From the NCBI RefSeq assembly GCF_001434255.1, contig NZ_AZEY01000020.1, forward strand, positions 124,001-188,000: 64,000 nucleotides of DNA, in the 5' to 3' direction. The notes beneath the pieces were generated by a model. It was not told the origin of the DNA. It saw only the letters and a program-made list of their open reading frames with translations, and searched no databases. Below, piece after piece: positions 18,947 to 27,376 of the stretch. A program made the translations under genes and the position numbers. Position 1 is the first letter of the stretch; each line of letters starts with the position of its first letter. The stretch is from Lentilactobacillus diolivorans DSM 14421. GTDB lineage: Bacteria; Bacillota; Bacilli; Lactobacillales; Lactobacillaceae.

Positions 18947-19645
18947 TTAATAGCTAATCGCTTCTAAATTGCCGTGGTGCCAATGTTTCTTAAGATGATT
19001 CTGCGAAACCGATTCCAAGCGGCCAGTCCACGGATCGTTGTAATAGTATAGTTTGCGGTTAAATCCTGTTAAAATAATAAAACTGGATTTCAAATTATCA
19101 ACTCCAGCAACTCGCACAACGATTGGCCGACGACGAAGCAGCTGTTTATTAAGCTGGCGAAAGTCTACTCGGTTTAAGTCCTTAATCGAATGAGTTTCTG
19201 AAATAATCAAATCTCGTAACCCAATCAATGGTTCAGCTGAATCACGCCACTTTTGCACAGCTTGCTTTAATGCCTGATCGGAAATTTGGCTACCGGCATC
19301 CCGCAACAACATTTTAAGGGCCGCACACTGATTATCGATATCAGCCTGAGTTGCTTGTTTAATGGGCTCGACGTCCAGTCTCCGAAAAGTTTTGCGAATA
19401 TTTCGCTTTGGCAGCCATCCTGATAACCCTTCACAGGAAAAATGATACCAAATTTGTTTATTAAAAAAACTGATTTGATCAATTAAAAAATCCTGAGTTT
19501 TAAGATCATCAGGAATTTTGGTTCGATCACTGGAATCCACATTTTTTTCACTATCAGTTGCTAAATACCAGTGTTCACCTGGAATTCTTCGTAATCGAAC
19601 GAAAAAACGTTTGGTTCTTTCGTTGGCAATGGTTGTTTTTTCCAT
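18947..19645 (-). CDS. C39-like papain-fold protein, catalytic His apparently missing
   Basis: A 232-residue protein without signal peptide or membrane helix. The C-terminal half resembles the C39 peptidase family: NQCAALKMLL corresponds to the oxyanion Gln and nucleophile Cys, RRRPIVVRVAG to the central strand, and SSFIILTGFN...YYNDPWTG to the His/Asp strand pair. Where the family has His (HAVLITGY-like) this protein has Ser, so proteolysis is doubtful. The N-terminal part has an SH3-like wall-protein look (GEHWYLATD, GLSGWLPKRN). It is the first gene of the two-component operon, ending two bases before the alternative regulator start. Confidence 0.65.
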   Translation of the reverse strand: MEKTTIANERTKRFFVRLRRIPGEHWYLATDSEKNVDSSDRTKIPDDLKTQDFLIDQISFFNKQIWYHFSCEGLSGWLPKRNIRKTFRRLDVEPIKQATQADIDNQCAALKMLLRDAGSQISDQALKQAVQKWRDSAEPLIGLRDLIISETHSIKDLNRVDFRQLNKQLLRRRPIVVRVAGVDNLKSSFIILTGFNRKLYYYNDPWTGRLESVSQNHLKKHWHHGNLEAISY

Positions 19646-19776
19646 TTCGTCTCACCTCATATGTATTCTATTTTACCAAGAAAATGAGAAACTTGCTTGA
19701 AAACAAGAAAGATTGTTATGATATTATAGTGTTGGTTTTATTATCAACCACTTTTAGGATAGGATGGTTTTAATTC

Positions 19777-20550
19777 ATGTATAAAGCAATTACTTTTTTC
19801 GATTTAGACCACACATTATTTAATGAGCAAACACGCGTTGACCCTGAAGTTGCAGACGCCATGCACCAATTGAAACAAAATAATGTTTTACCCGTCATCT
19901 CAACCGGCCGAAACATTTTCGAAATTCCAGAGACATTGGCGGTCACTGGGATTGATACGGTTGTTTCCGCAAATGGCGACTATGTTATTTTTGAGAACCA
20001 ACCAGTTTATAAAGCAATCATTAAACCAACTATTATCACAGAATTTATGGGCTTCGCAAAGCCCCATCAGGATACAACAACGGTGATGAATAATGAAGGC
20101 GCTCGAATTGATTACGTTACTGACGATACCCGAAGTAACTACAAGTCAATCAACACCCGAATCCCACCACTCGGTGCCCGTGACTTTATTAAGAACAACG
20201 AAATTTATATGATGGTTGTCAGCACGGTTGGCCGCGATCAAAAGTATATTGATACTTTCAAGGATACGCTGACCTTCTACCGAAATACACCTTTTAGTAT
20301 GGATGTTGTTGTTAAAGACGGCTCAAAGAAACGCGGCATTCAAGAATTAATCAAGAATGCCCATCTTGAAGGCATTCCGACTTATGGCTTTGGTGATGGC
20401 AATAATGATATTCCCATGCTCGAATACGTTGATCATGCAGTTGTTATGGGCAATGGGCTCCCTGCAGTCAAAGAATATGCGGAGTTTATTACCACTAAAA
20501 ATACCGACCACGGTATCGTGAATGGTCTTAAACACTATGATCTAATCTAA
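19777..20550 (+). CDS. HAD-superfamily phosphatase, Cof type
   Basis: A 257-residue haloacid-dehalogenase phosphatase of class IIB. Motif I is FFDLDHTLFNE with both catalytic Asp, motif II is VISTGRN, motif III includes KDGSKKRGI, and motif IV is GFGDGNNDIPML. Such enzymes dephosphorylate sugar phosphates, FMN or pyridoxal phosphate; the substrate cannot be told from sequence. Monocistronic and immediately upstream of ssrA. Confidence 0.93.
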   Translation: MYKAITFFDLDHTLFNEQTRVDPEVADAMHQLKQNNVLPVISTGRNIFEIPETLAVTGIDTVVSANGDYVIFENQPVYKAIIKPTIITEFMGFAKPHQDTTTVMNNEGARIDYVTDDTRSNYKSINTRIPPLGARDFIKNNEIYMMVVSTVGRDQKYIDTFKDTLTFYRNTPFSMDVVVKDGSKKRGIQELIKNAHLEGIPTYGFGDGNNDIPMLEYVDHAVVMGNGLPAVKEYAEFITTKNTDHGIVNGLKHYDLI

Positions 20551-20600
20551 TTACTTCTAACCCTAGTCGATGTATGATACAATACATTATGTATCTATAC

Positions 20601-20966
20601 GGGGTCGTTAAGGATTCGACGGGTATAGGTTGAGCTTGGACTGCGTTCCGTGCGGCGTCACGTTAATCCGTCCAGTTTAAATTATAACTGCAAAAAATAA
20701 TAACAATTCTTACGCTTTAGCTGCCTAATAAGCGCTTAACGTAGATCCTCCTAATCTCGCCCATGGGTTAGATCTGGGTCTTAAATTTAGTGGGCTCACG
20801 CGGTTGGCTCCCACCTGAAGTCAACTGAAGAGACCAATCAGGTTAGCCATCTGTGGTTGCCTTGATTTGTGGCGTTTCAAATGGTGAAATTCAAATAATA
20901 GATCTATGAACGTAGAGGTCTAGGTGGCGATATGCTCGGACGCGGGTTCGACTCCCGCCGACTCCA
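20601..20966 (+). ncRNA. ssrA: Transfer-messenger RNA (tmRNA)
   Basis: The tRNA-like ends are intact: GGGGTCGTTAAGGATTCGAC at the 5' end and a T-arm with acceptor CGGGTTCGACTCCCGCCGAC TCC plus discriminator A at the 3' end, with CCA not encoded. The resume codon is GCA at 20690 and the tag reads AKNNNNSYALAA followed by TAA (20726-20728). It rescues stalled ribosomes and tags the products for ClpXP. The Asn-rich, YALAA-ending tag fits Lactobacillaceae. Confidence 0.97.
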
Positions 20967-21101
20967 TTGATAGGGTTTCAGGAGATACTGTAAGATGTCA
21001 AAATGCTGATATAAAGGCATTCTTGATTTTCTTAATTGTCACTGACTGTCACTCGCTTGCAGTAAAAGTTAGCACAAAATACTATAGCCCCGGGGCGGAT
21101 G

Positions 21102-21132
21102 AAAGCTAATCGAGAAATCGGTTAGCTTTTTT
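21102..21132 (+). terminator. Intrinsic terminator downstream of ssrA
   Basis: AAAGCTAA-CGA pairs with TCG-TTAGCTTTT followed by more T residues. It is about 135 bases past the mature tmRNA end. Confidence 0.75.
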
Positions 21133-21230
21133 GTATATTTAGTTATAATTTTATATTTTGCTGTTTAAAAACAAAATAGTCCTCTTTCACGCATCTAATT
21201 ATTAGACATCATGAAGGAGGGTATTTTTTT

Positions 21231-21374
21231 ATGCATTGCGAATATAAAAGTAAAGACTATCATGTGATTTTATCTGGCGATTTTTTATTTTATCACCATG
21301 ATTGTTATTTCTTTTTGTGGAAGAATGCAGATTTGAATTTATTTCAATTAATAATTGACAGGTTGTGTGAATGA
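21231..21374 (+). CDS. Possible small protein, 47 residues
   Basis: A short frame with a perfect AAGGAGG site ten bases before its ATG. The product starts MHCEYKSKDYHVILSG and is rich in aromatic, His and Cys residues. No family recognised. It ends four bases before the stop of a convergent exported-protein gene. Codon use is AT-rich. It may be genuine or a leftover of a larger gene. Confidence 0.4.
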   Translation: MHCEYKSKDYHVILSGDFLFYHHDCYFFLWKNADLNLFQLIIDRLCE

Positions 21375-21378
21375 GTTG

Positions 21379-21804
21379 TTAATAATGTGCCACCTTTGAA
21401 GTATAGTAATGTCCAATTTCATTTTTCTGATAACCGTAATAGTTAAACATTGTTAACCGTTTTTTGCCACCAACTGTTGAGTATGCTACTTTGTAATTGT
21501 TACCAGCTCCAGCAGTTTGATTAGCTCCATATACTTGCCACCATCCATTGGATAATTTATATACTTTAACTTTATTGGACGAATGTACAATATGCCCTTC
21601 AATCTTTTCGGTGTATGACATTCTGTGCTTTGAAAAAACTAACTTACTATAATTGCTGTGTCCCTCATAATGATACCAAGTTTTTCTAAAAGATATAGGC
21701 ATCGTTGAATATGCATGGCTAGCAGAAGCTTCCGATTGAGTGAACAAACTGCTCCCTAAGATCATAGTAATTAGGAGTGTCCCCTCTAACAAATACTTTT
21801 TCAT
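21379..21804 (-). CDS. Small exported protein of the FRxxWY type (copy 1)
   Basis: About 141 residues with an N-terminal signal peptide (MKKYLLEGTLLITMILGSS, cleavage near SEASA). The mature part begins with a block MPISFRKTWYHYEGH that closely matches IPTVFRHRWYGENHQ in the exported protein at 52640, followed by KVKVY in both. The start is the ATG at 21804, preceded by GGAAGGA; a longer frame upstream lacks a ribosome site. Function unknown; probably wall-associated. Confidence 0.8.
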   Translation of the reverse strand: MKKYLLEGTLLITMILGSSLFTQSEASASHAYSTMPISFRKTWYHYEGHSNYSKLVFSKHRMSYTEKIEGHIVHSSNKVKVYKLSNGWWQVYGANQTAGAGNNYKVAYSTVGGKKRLTMFNYYGYQKNEIGHYYTSKVAHY

Positions 21805-22019
21805 AATATCCTTCCATAAATAGAATATTATGAGTATATCAGACAGCAAAAAGACCCTCAACTCATTTTTCAGATTAAAGGGCTTCATTTTTACTCTAGA
21901 ATTTATTAATTAGTTTATTCCCAGAAACATACATTCCCTTACACAGTTGCACCCCAGATATGTGGCTGGATTTCATATTCTCCTCGTCACAGATTTAAAA
22001 ATCAAACTTAAAAATAATA

Positions 22020-22652
22020 TCAATATTCTTCATAAATCTTTTTTAAATTGGAAATTTCTGTCGGATCCTGAATGATATTGCTGTATATTCTTTCGAATAC
22101 TTTGACCATCTGCCAGTCTTTAGGGACACCATTTTGATTAGTTTGAGCAGCCGGAAGACTTTCTAAACTAGCCTGAAAACTATTGTCAAGCTTCTTTTTA
22201 AACACTCTATAGCTTTGATTGTCTTTTGCTGCCCCTTTTAAATTGCTATTTTTTCTCAATCCATTTTCATCGAAAACTTTAAATAGTTCATACATCACGG
22301 CCGGATTTGACATAACCATTTTGCTTAAGGAATCCAAAACATCTTTTAACGGACCATCAGTATTATTTCTTTTAACACTCTCAAACCAATCGCTCAGCAT
22401 ACTAACAAAATAGAAAAAGGCCGGCGTATTTACTTGAGTTGCAGTTATTTGGCTCACTTGCCACAGTTGTGCCAATTTGTTGATTGTTGTCCAACTCGCA
22501 CAATTAAGGCTTTTTTGGTCTGCATCGTATCCCGAAAGCGAAGCAATATCAATGCCGGTTAATTGAGAAATCTCTACCAGGCTCAAATCACTATTAATGA
22601 CGGCCTTAGCTTTTTCAAGATCAGTTGACCAGTTATTCGAATTATTTGTCAT
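22020..22652 (-). CDS. Hypothetical protein with N-terminal HTH-like segment
   Basis: A 210-residue, probably cytoplasmic protein. The first 70 residues (DLSLVEISQLTGIDIASLSG ... TINKLAQLWQVS) look like a Cro/C1-type helix-turn-helix; the remainder is helical and unrecognised. The ATG follows GAGGGGGAAACATA. Its AT-rich surroundings and lack of operon partners suggest an accessory gene. A cre-like sequence lies about 85 bases upstream. Confidence 0.65.
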   Translation of the reverse strand: MTNNSNNWSTDLEKAKAVINSDLSLVEISQLTGIDIASLSGYDADQKSLNCASWTTINKLAQLWQVSQITATQVNTPAFFYFVSMLSDWFESVKRNNTDGPLKDVLDSLSKMVMSNPAVMYELFKVFDENGLRKNSNLKGAAKDNQSYRVFKKKLDNSFQASLESLPAAQTNQNGVPKDWQMVKVFERIYSNIIQDPTEISNLKKIYEEY

Positions 22653-22734
22653 TATGTTTCCCCCTCAATCAAGATACCCCCAGACCAAAAAGTCTCTTAA
22701 TCCGAAATCTATTTATTTTACAGCATTATTATAA

Positions 22735-22752
22735 AGCGCTTTCGTTAATTTG
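22735..22752. promoter_or_regulatory. Weak cre-like site
   Basis: ATAAAGCGCTTTCG is near-palindromic and differs from the CcpA cre consensus at two positions. It is upstream of the HTH-like gene on the minus strand. Confidence 0.35.
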
Positions 22753-22883
22753 AAAATAAAAAGTCTCCCGTTGGGGGGGACGGAAGACCTCATGCGTATC
22801 AAGATCGCAAGGAACTTTCCTTACGACAAGGTAAGATTATCACTTTTATTTTTATCTACAAGAAAAGCGACGCATTTTAATGC

Positions 22884-23200
22884 ATAAATTAAGCCACCCT
22901 AAGACATACTTAGAGCGGCTTAATATTGTTGGCGATCTGTGTTAACAAATTGTGAAGCCGTTATGTGCCTAATCAATGCTTCACAATTAGAGAATACAAC
23001 CCCCAAATTAGGATTACAATTAAAAACATTTTCAGCTTTCAAACAAATCCAAGAGAACATTCTGCCTGATTGGGAAACGCAATACCCAAAATAACGTATG
23101 GATCGTATGATATTGCCTTACAGCAAATCAAATAGTCCATCCCGTGTTAAAGTTATCCCTCCTTTTCACCAACGCAATGTTGTCTCTGTATTGGTGAAAA
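22884..23200. repeat. Gene-poor stretch with three strong inverted repeats
   Basis: Three hairpins lie in series: ATTAAGCC/GGCTTAAT with inner CTAAG/CTTAG (about 22886-22924), TTGTGAAGC/GCTTCACAA (about 22949-22987), and TTTTCACCAA/TTGGTGAAAA (about 23166-23202). None has a strong T-run. The interval 22653-23447 carries no full gene, only minus-strand micro-frames described under findings. Confidence 0.55.
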
Positions 23201-23417
23201 ATGGAAACTCAGAGCTATCAGAGCTATATGTAATCACCATTTAACTTAATCCAATGGAATTAAATAATGTACAAATAAAAACATATTTTCTCATTGTCAT
23301 TAATACCTCCTGTAGCTAAAATCTAACCCAATATTTTGTTCAGATACCGATCTAGGTTACTCTCACCCCATCTATTTAGTTGCTTTCCCCATCAATCTAT
23401 AATATATTGATATTAAA

Positions 23418-23432
23418 CTTACTAAAAGTAAG
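23418..23432. promoter_or_regulatory. Palindromic operator candidate
   Basis: CTTACT-AAA-AGTAAG is a perfect 6-bp inverted repeat just after a TATAAT (about 23399) and upstream of the flavin oxidoreductase ATG. TACT-N-AGTA spacing recalls operators of HxlR/YodB-type redox regulators. Confidence 0.5.
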
Positions 23433-23447
23433 CAAGGGAGGAACAAC

Positions 23448-24500
23448 ATGGTCAACGTAAATAATTTACAGTTCGGCATTGAAACCTTTGGTGACATTGT
23501 TTCAGCTGAAGACGGCAGCCTCTTAACAGCAGGTCAGTCAATCCGCCAAATTGTTAAGGAAGGCGAGCTAGCTGATAAATTAGGTATTGATGTAATCGGC
23601 GTTGGTGAACACCACCGACCAGATTATAGTGTCTCAAGTCCAGAGGTTGTACTGGGTGCAATCGCTTCCGTTACTCAAAATATTAAACTAGCAACCGCCG
23701 TTACAGTCTTGAGTTCTGATGACCCAATCCGGGTATACGAACGCTTCGCAACTCTTGAAGGCCTCTCAAACGGTCGCGCACAAGTGATGCTTGGCCGTGG
23801 CTCCTTCACAGAATCATTTCCACTATTTGGGTATGATTTAACTGATTATGATGACTTATTTAATGAAAAGCTTGAACTATATAGCCAACTGATCAAAGAA
23901 AAGCCAATCACCTGGCATGGTAAATTTACACCGTCGCTTAAAGATCAGGACGTTTATCCTAAAACTGACTATGCTGGCTTGGAGACTTACATCGGCATTG
24001 GTGGCTCACCCGAATCCATTATCAGAACCGCTAGATATGGCTACAAAGTGATCCTAGCAATCATTGGCGGCCAAGCCGATCGTTTCGTGCCCTACATTGA
24101 TTTGTATAAGAAAGCGGCCGCTCAATATAAAATGCCGATTCAACCAATTGCAGTTCATTCCCATGGCTTTATCGCTGACGATGAGGAGCAAGCTGTGGCC
24201 GTTGCTTGGAAAAATATTAAGGCCAACTTTGACCGGATTGGTTTAACCCGTGGTTGGGCACCAATGAGTCGCGAGCAGTTTGACGGTGAAACCAAGTCAG
24301 GGTCATTCTATGTTGGTAATCCGGAACACGTTGCGCAACGGATTGCCCGGACGATTAAACTACTTGATCTTGGTCGTTTTGATCTTGTTTATGGTGCTGG
24401 CAACCAAACAGCTGCTCAACGAGAACGAATGATTGAGCTTTACGCAACGAAAGTGATTCCACGGGTTAAAGAAATTTTAACTAAAGAGGTGGTCTCATAA
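23448..24500 (+). CDS. LLM-class flavin-dependent oxidoreductase
   Basis: A 350-residue bacterial-luciferase-like TIM-barrel protein. Typical segments are IDVIGVGEHHRPDYS near residue 55, ATAVTVLSSDDPIRVYERFATLEGLSNGR, LGRGSF and a C-terminal VGNPEHVAQRI. Family members use FMN and an NAD(P)H-derived hydride or oxygen. The start follows AAGGGAGGAA. It overlaps the next gene by one base, and the pair is probably controlled through the palindrome at 23418. Confidence 0.92.
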   Translation: MVNVNNLQFGIETFGDIVSAEDGSLLTAGQSIRQIVKEGELADKLGIDVIGVGEHHRPDYSVSSPEVVLGAIASVTQNIKLATAVTVLSSDDPIRVYERFATLEGLSNGRAQVMLGRGSFTESFPLFGYDLTDYDDLFNEKLELYSQLIKEKPITWHGKFTPSLKDQDVYPKTDYAGLETYIGIGGSPESIIRTARYGYKVILAIIGGQADRFVPYIDLYKKAAAQYKMPIQPIAVHSHGFIADDEEQAVAVAWKNIKANFDRIGLTRGWAPMSREQFDGETKSGSFYVGNPEHVAQRIARTIKLLDLGRFDLVYGAGNQTAAQRERMIELYATKVIPRVKEILTKEVVS

Positions 24501-25183
24501 TGAGTGAAATTAAAACCGTCGGCATCCTGGGAGCAGGAAAAGTTGGCATTGTTTTGGCACAATTGGCCTTAGCAGCTCATTACAACGTTAGAATTTCCGG
24601 ATCAGGATCCGTTCAAAAAATTGCGTTAACCATCGACACGTTGGTCCCGGGCGCCACGGCGGCTACCAATCAGGGGGTAATTAGCAAAAGTGACTTGATC
24701 ATTTTAGCGATTCCCCTCAGCCGTTACAAAAATATTAATCCCAAACTGCTTAAGGGCAAATTGGTCATCGATGCGATGAATTACTGGTGGGAAACGGATG
24801 GCATTCGCGAAGAAGTCTTGGATCCGTTATCAACATCCAGCGAACAGGTTCAAAAATATTTTAATAAAAGTACGATCGTCAAAACTTTTAATCACATGGG
24901 TTACCATAATCTTCAGGAAGAAGCCCGACCTGCAGGCACAGAGAACCGCAAAGCCCTATTTGTGACCGGCGACAATCCGGAAGCTGTGGATCAAGTTGCC
25001 AAGTTCGTTGACAGCATGGGATTTGATACGGTTGTTCACTATCATTTGGCAGACGGCATCATGACCGAACCTGGCAGTGCCTTGTTTGGTGCCAGTCTCA
25101 CCCGTTCGGATCTTAAAAACGTGATTGACCATTTTGATGAAACTGAATTTGGCAAGCGAATAAGGGCTAATCAAGAAATTTAA
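24500..25183 (+). CDS. NAD(P)-binding reductase of the F420-reductase-like (NADP oxidoreductase, F420-dependent) family
   Basis: A 227-residue Rossmann protein beginning with VGILGAGKVGIVLAQLA, the dinucleotide-binding GxGxxG motif. Later segments DLIILAIPLSRY and VIDAMNYWW are typical of the F420-dependent NADP reductase-like family, which in lactobacilli lacks F420 and probably works with other cofactors. Start and upstream stop share TAATG. Together with the LLM oxidoreductase it forms a redox pair; substrate unknown. Confidence 0.85.
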   Translation: MSEIKTVGILGAGKVGIVLAQLALAAHYNVRISGSGSVQKIALTIDTLVPGATAATNQGVISKSDLIILAIPLSRYKNINPKLLKGKLVIDAMNYWWETDGIREEVLDPLSTSSEQVQKYFNKSTIVKTFNHMGYHNLQEEARPAGTENRKALFVTGDNPEAVDQVAKFVDSMGFDTVVHYHLADGIMTEPGSALFGASLTRSDLKNVIDHFDETEFGKRIRANQEI

Positions 25184-25404
25184 TATCAATCTCTCAGTTA
25201 AAACAGATCAGGAAAAGCCGCGATGACTTATTTCTGGTCCTTTTTTTGAGTATTTTTGCAAATTCCAGCCCAATTCTCGCATTTATGACTTTAAAAAATG
25301 GCATTATGGCGTGTTCTTAATTACAAACAAACTGATTACTGCTATAATAAATATAATATATTAATTAATCATTTAATTATTTTTTTGGCATAGGAGGGAA
25401 TGAA

Positions 25405-26013
25405 ATGACTCTTTTATTTAGCTCGTTACTGTCGTCGATTATTCAGTTAGGATTGTTTATATTGATTCCTTTTATCTGGTGGTGGATTTGGTATCGCCAG
25501 AACAAATTTTTGGGATGGATCGGAATTAAAAAGGTTATCCCCGTTAAACTCTCTTTAAGCTTGGTTAGTCTTGTTGCACTGATGTTATTTTGTAGCACTG
25601 GCTATTTTGTTTTTCAAACACTGCCCAGTTCTTCAGTTTTGGCGAGCACCAAGTTTACAAACTTTAATTTTCCGACTGTCATTAGTATCATCCTCTATGC
25701 CTTTTTCCAGACCGGTCTCGCGGAAGAAATTCTGTTTCGAGGCTTTTTAGCAAAACGATTAATTTCCCACTTGGGGTTTGTAATAGGTAATATCATTCAA
25801 TCATTGTTGTTTGGCGCACTCCACGTTGTCTTTTTTGCACCCATCGCCACCATCAGTGTCGTCATCATCGTGTTTACTTTTACCAGCGTGATTGGTTTTT
25901 TGCTATGCTACATTGATGAAAGGTTGGCAAACGGCTCAATTATTCCCAGCTGGCTCATTCATGGATTTTCAAATGTTTTCAGTACAACTTTGGTCATTCT
26001 CAATTTGATTTGA
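25405..26013 (+). CDS. CPBP-family intramembrane metalloprotease (CAAX protease-like)
   Basis: A 202-residue membrane protein with four to six hydrophobic helices. The Abi/CPBP motifs are present: AEEILFRGFLAKRL (EExxxR), FGALHVVFF (FxxxH) and a late HGFSN (HxxxN). Relatives in lactic acid bacteria are often linked to bacteriocin self-immunity or surface signalling, but no bacteriocin precursor is adjacent here. The start follows TAGGAGGGA. Confidence 0.9.
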   Translation: MTLLFSSLLSSIIQLGLFILIPFIWWWIWYRQNKFLGWIGIKKVIPVKLSLSLVSLVALMLFCSTGYFVFQTLPSSSVLASTKFTNFNFPTVISIILYAFFQTGLAEEILFRGFLAKRLISHLGFVIGNIIQSLLFGALHVVFFAPIATISVVIIVFTFTSVIGFLLCYIDERLANGSIIPSWLIHGFSNVFSTTLVILNLI

Positions 26014-26171
26014 TTGACACGGCAAAAGTAAATATCTGTCAAGTTGATAGTTCTTTTTTCATCGTTAAACCTTAACGAGCCTTGCCATCATCATTAAAAT
26101 ATTTGGATTGTTACTCAATGTTGTCATCCACCAGCCAACTGTTATAATTAAAACAAAAATAATATGATTTC

Positions 26172-26246
26172 GTGATCTGGGGTGCCCAAATGGCTGAGAA
26201 ATACCCATTGAACCTGATGCAGTTAATACTGTCGAAGGAAGATCAG
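26172..26246 (+). promoter_or_regulatory. TPP riboswitch (THI element)
   Basis: P1 arms TGATCT/AGATCA enclose GGGGTGCC, GGCTGAGAAATACCC, GAACCTGATGCAGTTAATAC and GTCGAAGGAAG, the conserved thiamine pyrophosphate aptamer blocks. It controls the downstream tenA. Confidence 0.96.
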
Positions 26247-26254
26247 GCACTACC

Positions 26255-26289
26255 AGTCCGCTTGATTTTTAAGTGGACTTTTCTTTTGC
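26255..26289 (+). terminator. Expression-platform terminator of the TPP riboswitch
   Basis: AGTCCGCTT pairs with AAGTGGACT followed by TTTCTTTT. Ligand binding should favour this hairpin and stop transcription before tenA. Confidence 0.85.
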
Positions 26290-26330
26290 TTAAGTTGGCC
26301 CCCTCTTACGAAATCTTAGGAGGACTTTTT

Positions 26331-27044
26331 ATGTCACTATCTGAAGAAATGATCACTGAAGCTCAACCTTACTTAACTGCAAATGAAAAGCATCCATTCG
26401 TTCAGGGAATCATCAATGGCACATTATCGCCTCAACAACTTCGTTACTACGATGAACAAGATATTGCTTTTGAATACAACGAAGTGGCTGTGATCAACGC
26501 ACTTATCAATTATGGCACCACAACAGATCAAGTCCAATTATTTCATAAACGATTAACCTTACAATTGAACATGCTACGCGACTGGTTAAAACGAGAACCA
26601 GATTCGATGCCACACGATTGGAAAAGTCTTAAATGGACACCAATCCAGCCAATCAATCAATTATATCGTCAGCATATGGCAGCAACCATTCAAACCCACA
26701 GTGTTTTGCAAATTCTGCCATCCTTCGCTGCTGGTGAATGGCTATACATTGAACTCGGTAAATATCTAAAGCATCAAACCAGAGTCGACCAGGAACCTTT
26801 CCGGAGCTTCTTAACTCTTGGCAACCAAGACTTCTTAGGGCCAACCGGCTTCATTCAACAATTTTTTGAAATCATTGATCAGGAAGCTGAAAAAGCGTCG
26901 ATTAGAGAACAGCAACAAGCCAAAGCAACCTTTCTAAAAAGTTGCCTACTTGAATGGTATTTCTGGGATGCCTCATATAAGCATATCACTTGGGATAACT
27001 GGCAATCTGCTGCATTAACTGGCCAAACTGGTCCCCTTTTGTAG
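26331..27044 (+). CDS. tenA: TenA-family thiaminase II / aminopyrimidine aminohydrolase
   Basis: About 237 residues from the ATG at 26331, which follows TTAGGAGG; a longer frame from 26172 runs through the riboswitch and is not real. TenA deaminates aminopyrimidine breakdown products of thiamine to HMP for salvage. The helical-bundle protein has RYYDEQDIAFEYNEVAV, HSVLQILPSFAAGEWLYIELG and the closing LLEWYFWDASYKHITWD segments. The catalytic-Cys position in the ILPS(F/C)...GEW helix appears as Phe or Ala, so activity should be checked. No other thiamine gene is adjacent. Confidence 0.86.
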   Translation: MSLSEEMITEAQPYLTANEKHPFVQGIINGTLSPQQLRYYDEQDIAFEYNEVAVINALINYGTTTDQVQLFHKRLTLQLNMLRDWLKREPDSMPHDWKSLKWTPIQPINQLYRQHMAATIQTHSVLQILPSFAAGEWLYIELGKYLKHQTRVDQEPFRSFLTLGNQDFLGPTGFIQQFFEIIDQEAEKASIREQQQAKATFLKSCLLEWYFWDASYKHITWDNWQSAALTGQTGPLL

Positions 27045-27148
27045 GCAACTGGCTAACAAGCTAGCAAATTCAGCTTTAAAAATCCGAATTTTACACAATT
27101 TAATAAACAAATAACTAATTGACAAAACTGATTCTATCAGTTTTCCTC

Positions 27149-27178
27149 TTGTCATCCTAGGCAGTTTCATGCTATACT
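27149..27178 (+). promoter_or_regulatory. Promoter of the antiporter leader
   Basis: TTGTCA and TATACT separated by 18 bases. Predicted start near 27184, giving an untranslated leader of about 190 bases. Confidence 0.75.
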
Positions 27179-27183
27179 GCTTA

Positions 27184-27376
27184 GCGGTGCCAAACCACGG
27201 TGAGTTCGTAACGATCGGCGCGAGAGCGTTCAGAAGGTCGAAGCGGCTCGCCATTTTTTTGTCGTCAAAATCGGTTATCGATTTCAACCTGTAATCGGCC
27301 AAGTGCTCCCCAGCACCTTTTAGACTTGTAAGTGCTAAACTAGGACCGTTAAGAAACCAGAAAGGGGGATGCCCAA
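27184..27376 (+). promoter_or_regulatory. Structured leader with intrinsic terminator, candidate cis-regulatory RNA
   Basis: The segment CTCGCC (27247-27252) is followed by seven T residues. It can pair either with GGTGAG (27199-27204, extended by TTCG/CGAA) or with GGC..GAG (27217-27224), so two exclusive folds are possible. A second hairpin GTGCT-CCCC-AGCAC (about 27303-27316) precedes the AAAGGGGG ribosome site. The layout matches transcription attenuation upstream of a cation antiporter. I do not recognise a named riboswitch class. Confidence 0.55.

Noticed and set aside
20967-23440. Prophage or integrative element inserted at the tmRNA 3' end.
   Set aside because: No second copy of the tmRNA 3' end, no integrase and no phage-like genes were seen, despite the AT-rich accessory look.
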